From Azadirachta indica (lineage: Eukaryota > Streptophyta > Magnoliopsida > Sapindales > Meliaceae): 64,000 nucleotides of DNA. The notes below the pieces were generated by a model that did no database searches, had not been told where the DNA came from, and saw only the letters and a list, made by a program, of their open reading frames with translations. Positions 56,715 through 64,000 of the stretch are shown piece after piece. Location: assembly GCA_022749755.1 (NCBI GenBank), contig CM040441.1, positions 22,011,475 through 22,075,474 of the forward strand, written 5' to 3'. Both the position numbers and the translations under genes were made by a program. Numbering within the stretch: the stretch's first letter is position 1; each line of letters begins with the position of its first letter.

Positions 56715-58632
56715 AATCCTTTAAGACGGGTCACACGCCTTGTTACTTACCATCGCGCGAGGATTATTTCAGTGCATTTTATTTTGACACAGAGAAGTTG
56801 AAAGTTTACAATTTTTGAAGTTGGAATTGTCAAACGCCAAATAGACTCAAAAAATAACTTTGTTTCAAGAAGGGCTGGATGTCTTGTTACTCACTGTTGC
56901 GTAAGGATCATTGCAGTATATTTTATTTCGAAAATAGAGAAATTAAAATTGTACGATTTTCGGGGCTGAAAATGTCAAACATGAAAAGGATTTGAAAAAT
57001 GACTTTATTTCGTGACTGGCCACTCGTTTTGTACTCACCATTGCGTGAGTATCATTGTAGTGTATTTTATTTCGAAAACGGTGAAGTCGAAAAATGTATG
57101 ATTTTTGGGGTCAATTTTGTCAAACACGAATCGGACTCAAAAAATGATTTTGTTTTGAGACGGGTTGCACGTCTTGTTACTTACCATCACGTAAGGATAG
57201 TTGCAGTGCATTTTATCCCAAAAACAGAGAAGTTGAAATTGCACGATTTTCAAGGCTAGAATTGTCAAAGGCAAAACAGACTCGAAAAAGACTACGTTTC
57301 GAGATAGATTACATGCCTTGTTACATACCATCGTGTAAGGATTGTTACAGTGTATTTTATTTCGAAATGGAGAAGTTGAAATTTTACGATTTTTGAGGCT
57401 GAAATTGTCAAACACCAAATGGACTCAAAAAATAATTTCGTTTCAATAAAGGCCAAACGTCTTGTTACTGACTATTGCATGAGAATCATTATGGTGTATT
57501 TTATTTAGAAAATGGAGAAGTTAAAAGTATATGATTTTCGGGCTAGAATTGTCAAACATGAGCAGACTCGAAAAAAGACTTCATTTCAAGACGACCATAT
57601 GTCTTGTTATTCACCATTGTGTGAGGATCATTGCGGTGCATTTTATTTTGATAATGAAAAAGTTGAAAATGTACGATTTTCAGAGCCAAAATTGTCAAAA
57701 GCGAAAGGGATTAAAAAAATGACTTTATTTTGAGACGGGAACATGCGTTGTTACTAACCATCATGTGAAGATCAACGCAGTGCATTTCACTTTGAAAACG
57801 GAGAAGTTGAAAATGTACGATTTTCATGGCCGATATTTTCAAGCACGAATTGGACTTGAAAAACAATTTCTTTTCGGGATGGGCCACACACCTTGTTACT
57901 TACGATTGCGTGAGGATCATTGTGGTGCATTTTATTTTGAAACGGAGAAGTTAAAATAGTACGATTTTCGGGATTAATATTTTCAAATACAAATCGAACT
58001 TAAAAATAATTTCATTTTGAAGGGAACTAGATGTCGTATTACTCATCATTATGTGAGAATCATTTTGATACATTTTATTTAAAAAATGGAGGAGTTGAAA
58101 ATGTATAATTTTTTGGGCCAGAGTTGTCAAACGCTAAACGGATTCGAAAAATGACTTTATTTCGAGACGGACCACATATCCTGTTACTTACCATTGCTTG
58201 AGGATTATTGTGGTGCATTTTATTTCAAAAACTAAGAAGTTCAAGATTTTGGGGGCCTGAATTGTGAAACGCAAAACGAACTTGAAAAACGACTTCGTTT
58301 TGAGAAGGGCCACACTCCTTGTACTTACCATTGCATGTGAACCATTATGGTGCATTTTATTTCGAAAACGGAGAAGTTGAAAATGAACAATTTTTTAGGT
58401 CGGAATTATCAAACTAAAAAGGACTAAAAAAATGACTTTGTTTCGAGAAGGGCCACACGTCTTGTTACTCACCATCGCGTAAGGATCATTACATTGCATT
58501 TTATTTCGAAAACGAAGAAGTTGAAAATATACTATTTTTGGGGGGGCAGAATTATCAAATTCAAAATAAAATAGGAAAATGACTTTGTTTCGAGATAGAC
58601 ACACATCTTGTTACTAAACATCACGTGAGAAT
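56715..58632 (-). repeat. Satellite array, reverse orientation (about 13 monomers)
   Basis: Landmarks on the + strand: CATTTTATTTCGAAAAC, GACTTCGTTTTGAGACGGG-like phrases and CTTGTTACTTACCATCGCG at about 145-bp steps. Monomers are more decayed than in the arrays further left. Confidence 0.92.
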
Positions 58633-59465
58633 TGATGCAAACAAAGTTGCACAACTATACAAATAAGAGGAGAAACTCACACATAAAGTTAGAGACATTT
58701 AATTGCAGCATTTATATGATCTACTAAGTATGCTGAGTGGACCGATTACAAGAGATAGAGCTAAGACATTACAAAATGCCTTAAATGGACTAATTAAAAA
58801 GATGTGTGATTCAAATGTAATTCAAGATACACGTCTTGAAGAATTAGGCTCAGTGAATATCATTCAAACGTTCGGAGTCCAAGAAAATTAATGTGAAAAT
58901 GTTTAAAAATTATAGTTTATTTGTGTAATTTTAAGAATCTTAAATGATGTAATCACTTACAGCATACATGTATGATGTCATTGGTTATATCAAAATACGT
59001 ACGACTTCATTGCTTATGAAATATACCTATGACATCATTGCTTACATCTTTATGTTTGAATTTTGTATTTTTTAAAAGTCATAAAGTTTGTATTAGTTTG
59101 TCAAATTGTTAGCTTAAGTTGGCCTAATTTTTGAAATTTTTCTCTTTATATTTGTTTATAAAAAATCCTTCATTTCTGAAATGAAACAAGCAAATTGAGT
59201 ATTAACTTATTCCTTATAAGTTCTTGTTCTTGAACTTTTCAATTTTAATTTCTTATGACGTTCAAAAGAACCAAACTTATCATCTACATTCTTAAGTGTT
59301 TTCTTAAAGATTCTTGATGTGGCGTTTGAGCAATCATAATCTTGGTTCATATTTAGATACGTATCGGGTCAAAACTCAATAAACTTGCATTTTGGGGAAA
59401 TCTTATATGGTTCGTTACTACATTTAGTATTAGATTTCGTCACATTATTGGCAAGGTTCGTATCA
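58633..59465 (+). mobile_element. Solo F1 LTR in satellite, TSD AGAAT
   Basis: 833 bp from TGATGCAAACAAAG to TTCGTATCA, between AGAAT at 58,628-58,632 and AGAAT at 59,466-59,470, with the satellite monomer continuing across. It carries three 28-29-bp U3 repeats (58,944-59,047), more than any other F1 LTR here, and an open peptide frame (58,703-58,891) of the LTR-encoded pol tail type. Confidence 0.95.
58944..59047 (+). promoter_or_regulatory. U3 tandem repeats (three units) in F1 LTR
   Basis: Units CTTACAGCATACATGTATGA..., GTTATATCAAAATACGTACG... and CTTATGAAATATACCTATGA..., each ending in a variant of TGATGTCATTG. They correspond to the TGACGTCA repeats of the antisense copies. Position upstream of the TATA region suggests enhancer units (inference). 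Confidence 0.6.
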
Positions 59466-59543
59466 AGAATCATTGAGGTGCATTTTATTTCGAAAACGAG
59501 AAAGTTGAAAAAGTAAGATTTTCGGAAACAAAATTGTCAAATA
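59466..59543 (-). repeat. Satellite between two insertions (half a monomer)
   Basis: AGAATCATTGAGGTGCATTT to ATTGTCAAATA. It continues the monomer broken at 58,632 and is itself continued at 60,452. Confidence 0.9.
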
Positions 59544-60451
59544 TGATGTGAACCTAGTAGATGACCTGCTCTATAAACTCTTTAATCAGTTACTCAAAAT
59601 ATCGGTGGCTCTGATACCAACTAATGTGAACCTCGCAACGATGTGACAAAATCCAATACTGAACGTGATGTTGAACTTCACCAATAATGTGACAAAACTA
59701 AAAACCAACTTGATAATAAACCTTGTCAACAATATGACAGAAACCTGACACCAAATGTGATATGGAAACCCAAGATTTTTAAGATGCAAGTTTATTGAGC
59801 CTTGACCCATTATCTAACAAGATAAGAATCAAGAACTACAGTTGTTTGAAGATGCCTCAATAAGAATCTCAAGAACCACTAAAGAATCAAAATGATAAAT
59901 TTAATTATTGAACGCCACAAGAATATAATTCTTGATAAATTTACAAGTTCTTAAAAGAGCTAAAGGAATATTTATTTCTCATTGAAAACAATATTGAGAA
60001 CCAATGTTATGAATTCCAACATAATATTAGCCCCATATAAATAGCCTAATATAAATCCTAATTAAAATAAAAATAAAAATTCAAAATTAAGTAGAAATAG
60101 AAAATTTGAACTTAATAGAAATCTTAAATTAAACAAAAAAACTATAATTCTAATTTAATTAACAAACATTAAAATAACAATTCTAAACAAATTAGGAAAC
60201 TAATTTTGTATGGAATAAGAATTCTTCAAAAGTCCAAATTATCCATGCAGCATTAGGAATTAGTAGCACAGGGATATTTTATTCTTCTTCTTGCAATCCA
60301 CTTGAATTCTTGTCATGCATTCAGCTCATTTCTTGCACTTTAACCTACTTGAAAGTTTAATGGATTATGTGAATGCTGCCCTTAAGTCTTTGCAAGCTCA
60401 CATGAAAGTTTTCCATCTTATATGCATGGTTGTACAGCTTTGTTTGCATCA
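59544..60451 (-). mobile_element. F3 insert in satellite, TSD AAATA/AAATG
   Basis: 908 bp, TGATGTGAACC to TTTGCATCA on the + strand, between AAATA (59,539-59,543) and AAATG (60,452-60,456). Removing it restores the monomer. The element strand has TG...TA for 59,622-60,451 (830 bp, LTR-like), then TTGGTATCAGAGCCAC (59,605-59,620), which looks like a primer site, then about 60 bp ending GGTTCACATCA. It is either 5' LTR plus leader joined to the tip of a 3' LTR, or one LTR with a primer-like stretch inside. Three 45-bp repeats lie at 59,629-59,765. Confidence 0.8.
59629..59765 (-). repeat. Three 45-bp tandem units in the F3 LTR
   Basis: Units start AACCTCGCAACGATGTGAC (59,629), AACTTCACCAATAATGTGAC (59,674) and AACCTTGTCAACAATATGAC (59,719). 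One similar unit (CTCGCCAATAATATAAC) is present at the same end of F1 LTRs. Confidence 0.75.
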
Positions 60452-60687
60452 AAATGTAAAACAGACTCAAAAGGCGATTTCATTTTGGGATGAGCCGCAC
60501 GTCTTGCTACTTACCATCACATGAGAAATCATTGTGGTGCATTTTACTTCAAAAATTGCGAGGTATAAAATGTGTGATTTTAGGGGCTAAAATTGTCAAA
60601 TGTGAGACGGACTTGAAAAAAGACTTCGTTTTGAAACGGACCATACGCCTTGTTACTAACTATCGCGTGAGGATCATTGCAGCGCAT
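60452..60687 (-). repeat. Satellite, reverse orientation (about 1.6 monomers)
   Basis: Continuation of the array after the F3 insert, cut at GCAGCGCAT by the F7 LTR. Confidence 0.9.
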
Positions 60688-61800
60688 TGATATATCAATT
60701 TTTTTTATATATATTTGTGCTTAATCTACACTAATATTAAGAAGGATTCTTAACATTATGTAGTCATTTTGCTTGTTTACTTTTATTTTCATTTGTTGTG
60801 CTTTTATTTACAGAAATTGAAGAAGAATTTTATTTTCCAACCAATTAAATTTTAAGAAGAGATTTGAGCCAAGTTAAATGGACCTAATTGCATTCTTTTC
60901 AAAAAGCCCATATAAATAGCAAAGCCTAATCCTTGAGTTGAAAAAGAGTATAAATATAACTATTTAGTTGAGGGTTTGAGATTCTAACAAGGAGGTAGCA
61001 GTTCGAAGAAAAAGTGTTCTTGTTTTTCTTTGAACTTGAGCACAAAGGAGGAGGAAAATTGCTTATTTTTCAAAAAAGGGAAGAAGAGACTTAGAATCAT
61101 TCTTTCAAATCTTCTTTTCTGTATTTCTACGTTTAGAATGTTTAATTTTTGTGTAATTCTTCATTATTCAATGAGAAACTAAACTTTTTGAACTAGGACA
61201 AAGATGTAGCCTAACTAAGAACATTTGTTTTCCCGAAAATTGTGTTGTTTATGGTTTGATATTCAATACTGAGCATTTATTATTTTGCTTAATACTTTTG
61301 AATATTTGATCAATATTTGATTGATTTGTGAACCATATTGTTCTGAGAAGTGATTTATGTGTTTTGATCTGGTAATGAATACCATGATTTATGTAGAATT
61401 AATAATAATTGTCATTATTTTTAATAAACTTCTATATTATTTGATTCACATAGAGATATTGTGGATTAATACGTGTAAGTATTTTTAGTAAATCTTGAGA
61501 AAGATTATCAAATAAATTAAGATAATTTTCTATCAGTATTAATAATAAATTGAAATAACACAGTTGAAGGAATTAAATTTCAATGGTTATGGTGAAATCT
61601 ACTGCCCTAATGTTTTAATCAATTGAAATTCACAATTTCTGTAATTTCTTGTTAATCAAAATTAATTGAATTCTTTAAATAAATTTAGGATTAATTATCT
61701 TCAGTAATTAACAAACTAATCAATCCTCACGGGAATGATACATAACTTATCATATATTACTTGTAACGATAACGTGTACTTGCATTTATTAAAATCCACA
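60688..61800 (+). mobile_element. F7 5' LTR
   Basis: 1,113 bp from TGATATATCAATTTT to AAAATCCACA. A possible TATA element (GTATAAATATAAC) lies near 60,950. The right boundary is fixed by the primer region that follows. The left boundary is the point where satellite stops. Confidence 0.85.
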
Positions 61801-61804
61801 ATAA

Positions 61805-61826
61805 GGTTTTGGCACCGTTGTTAGGG
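61805..61826 (+). promoter_or_regulatory. F7 primer-binding site region
   Basis: GGTTTTGGCACCGTTGTTAG, the Athila/Tat-type form, starts a few bases after the LTR. Confidence 0.7.
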
Positions 61827-61920
61827 GATTGTTTTATTCTTTGTTTATATTGATTTGGATTAATTCTGATTTTAATTTGAAGTTTATTTCTATTGTGAAT
61901 TCAGGTGCTTTCTCTAGTGC

Positions 61921-62611
61921 ATGAGACGTTCCAAAAGTTCTATTCTTGTTCCTTTAGATAGAGAGATGGAATGGACGTTTCGCAAGTAAAATAAAAAGCA
62001 TAAACAAGCATCAACAACGCAGCAAACTAGCACCATGGCAGAAAATATGGCTGATATCATTGGGGCTGAGAATTAATGGCACTTCATTCAGCAATAGACG
62101 GCCTACAATTCAAGCCAACAAGTTTGAGATTAAGTCCGCAATAATTCAGATGATTCAAACTTCTGTCCAATTCAGCGGATTATTGAATGATGATCTGAAT
62201 GCACATATCACAAATTTTTTGAAAATTTGTGACACTTTCAAGTATAATGGTGTTTTTAATGATGCAATAAGGTTGAAACTCTTTTCGTTCTCACCTAGGG
62301 ACAAGGAAAAATGATGGTTAAATTCATTTCCTCCTAGAACCATCACAAGTTGGAATGAATTAGCTCAGAAATTTTTAGCGAAGTTTTTCCCTCCAGCAAA
62401 GACGACGAAAATGAGGAACGATATCACATCCTTTTCTCAATTCGACACGAAATCGTTATATGAAGCATGGGAAGGGTATAAGGATATGCTAAGGAGGTGT
62501 CCACATCATGGGTTGCCAATATGGTTGCAAGTTCAAACATTTTACAATGAATTAAGTTGCACACTAGAATAATGATTGATGCTGTAGCAGTTCATGAATT
62601 GATGAGAAAAA
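61921..62611 (+). pseudogene. F7 gag (Athila/Tat-like), first part, broken
   Basis: The ATG at 61,921 opens MRRSKSSILVPLDREMEWTF. After frameshifts (near 62,068 and 62,310) come DDLNAHITNFLKICDTFKYN, IRLKLFSFSPRDKEK, TSWNELAQKFLAKFFPPAKT, ITSFSQFDTKSLYEAWEGYK and MLRRCPHHGLPIWLQVQTFY, the Retrotrans_gag core. The frame then reads IDAVAVHELMRKTD and is interrupted. One clean 84-codon stretch (62,060-62,314) is open. Confidence 0.88.
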
Positions 62612-63325
62612 CTGATAAGAACCCACTGGATAACCTGCTCTAAAAACTCTTGAATCAATTATTATGCGTACCTCAAGAACTAAAAAACAAGTTGTAAATG
62701 AACAGATTAGAACTTAAGAAAATAAATCCTTAAAATTTCAATCTTGAAGAAGCCACAAAGGTTGATCAATCATTTGATAAGTTAGGATATTGTATTCTTC
62801 CAAGAACACAAGAAGGTAAAGTTACGCTTGCTCAAATATCTTAATATTATTAATGATGTAGCGATTATTCATTTACATCAGTTTAAAATTACGTAAGAAT
62901 ATAAATTCTAATGTAAATTGGAATAAAAACTCCAAATAAAAGAAAAAACTAAAATCTTAATCTAATTAGGAAACATAACAATCCTAAACAAATTAACAAA
63001 CTAATTTTATGTAAAGTAAATAATCTAAACCAAACAAGAAATCTTTAAAGCCTTAATTTTTCCATGTGGCATTATGATTTAATAGCGCAGGGTTATTCTT
63101 TTTCTAGCACGTAAAGGTAAATGATTATCTTTGGTGAGGATTTAGAAACTTTTAGGACAGCCTTAAAATCTTGTAGAATATTTTCTTTATCACGCACTTC
63201 CATAATTAAGCCTTATAAAGTCTCTTTCATCCTCTTTGTCCTTGCCCCAGTCATTGGATCACTGATTTCTTTTAAAGGATTTTGAAAATATTTGGGAATG
63301 TTAGTTTGAACCATTTGGCCAACAT
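62612..63325 (-). mobile_element. F3-like insert in F7 gag (boundaries approximate)
   Basis: About 0.7 kb interrupting gag. Antisense near 63,170-63,290 it encodes NPLKEISDPMTGARTKRMKE, a version of the LTR-encoded pol tail peptide. The left end (GGATAACCTGCTCTAAAAAC) resembles 59,560-59,595 of the F3 insert, and phrases such as AACAAATTAACAAACTAATTTT near 62,990 match F3. Flanks ATAAG and ATAAT may be a worn target duplication. Confidence 0.6.
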
Positions 63326-63390
63326 ATAATGAAGCATATGCATTGTTGGAAGAAATGGCTTCTAATAATTATCAATGGCCCTTAGATTGT
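63326..63390 (+). pseudogene. F7 gag, short continuation
   Basis: EAYALLEEMASNNYQWP-like frame (63,329-63,380), the conserved phrase that follows the interrupted gag segment in this lineage. The following F5 LTR ends it. Confidence 0.75.
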
Positions 63391-64000
63391 TGATAAGAAT
63401 GCAGAATGCCATATTTTTCTCCCTTAAATTTTTAGTTCTTTATGCTTATTTAGTTCTTAAATGTACTCATTATTCTCATATTTTGATTTAGGATGCAAAT
63501 GAAGACATGAAGCACAAAATGAAGCCAATTGCAGGATTTTGGACAATTTCGACATCGCTTCATAATATGAGCATAACTTTCTCATCCAAGCTCGAATTGA
63601 GATGATTCAAGATGCTGTAGAACATCAAGAAAAGGATCTAAAACTTTCATGTTTTGAGTTTTAAGCGATTCTAGCTGCATCAAGGACGAATTTGGGCTTC
63701 AGTTTGCTATAACTTGTGTGTTTGGCGCTCTGGAATGTTCCTTGGCCCACAATTCTAGTACACAGATTTAATGTGGTTTGTTTTTCAAAGTTTTCAGATT
63801 TGATACATAGAAATTACTGCTAAAATCACCACCCTCTTATTTACATTAAGATTTTATTTTTTTTAATATTTTTCCTTAATTAGTCAGATTTGAATATTGT
63901 TATTTTAGGAGATTTGGTAGAATTTTAGGAGGTGAATTAATGTGTATAAAAGGGAGGAGAAATCATGAGACGGAGCATCATTCTCTCTCTTCTCTTCTAT
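63391..64000 (+). mobile_element. F5 LTR, start only (runs off the window)
   Basis: It matches 24,414 onward: TGATAAGAATGCAGAATGCC to the CT-rich run after GTATAAAAGGGAGGAG near 63,945. It gives the part of the LTR missing from the 5' LTR at 18,058. Solo LTR or full element cannot be told. Confidence 0.9.

Noticed and set aside
1..64000. Host tRNA, rRNA or protein-coding genes
   Set aside because: I looked for them on both strands and found no sequence that is not better explained as LTR retrotransposon, satellite or AT-rich untranslated DNA. A tRNA scan would settle short RNA genes.

Overview
This is plant nuclear DNA, A+T-rich and without any recognisable host gene. It looks like pericentromeric or other constitutive heterochromatin: old, mutually nested Ty3/gypsy LTR retrotransposons alternate with arrays of a satellite with a 145-bp monomer. 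Every coding trace belongs to gag, protease, reverse transcriptase (RT), RNase H or integrase of plant gypsy elements, and nearly all carry stops and frameshifts. The host is probably a eudicot. I recall that a 145-bp tandem repeat family has been described in Populus, so a poplar or willow source is possible, but I could not compare sequences. I name the element families F1 to F8. F1, F2, F3 and F4 have or imply an initiator-tRNA-Met type primer site (TGGTATCAGAG). F5, F6 and F7 are Athila/Tat-like, with a primer region of the type TTTGGCxCCGTTG. F8 is known only as one solo LTR. LAYOUT: 1-5,248 is a composite of an antisense F4-type pol scrap, an F6-type protease scrap and a decayed sense F1 element. 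5,249-9,638 is satellite. 9,639-13,138 is an antisense F1 element lacking its 5' half. 13,139-18,057 is satellite that switches orientation at 13,507/13,508 and holds a solo F4 LTR. 18,058-25,794 is an F5 element, with a solo F1 LTR inside it. 25,795-38,043 repeats the start of the window as a segmental duplication: copy A is 1-13,507 and copy B is 26,520-37,704. 38,044-45,751 is an F6 LTR fragment followed by a decayed F2 element. 45,752-56,714 is an antisense F6 element split by a complete non-autonomous F4 element (46,728-49,427, target duplication GTAAT) and by a 1.4-kb solo LTR F8 (49,741-51,144, target duplication TTACC). 56,715-60,687 is satellite interrupted by an F1 solo LTR and an F3 insert. 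60,688-64,000 is the 5' part of an F7 element, itself interrupted by an F3-like insert and by an F5 LTR that runs off the window. HOW IT WORKS TOGETHER: nothing here forms a cellular pathway. The content is a record of events: satellite growth, LTR insertion into it, LTR-LTR recombination to solo LTRs, a duplication of 11-13 kb, and later deletions, several at short microhomologies. The most informative signals are the duplicated satellite array whose monomers match one to one, a CENP-B-box-like motif in the satellite with one extra spacer base, variable bZIP-type tandem repeats in the F1 U3, and a pol C-terminal peptide encoded inside the LTR. I saw no tRNA, rRNA, CRISPR array or host promoter.
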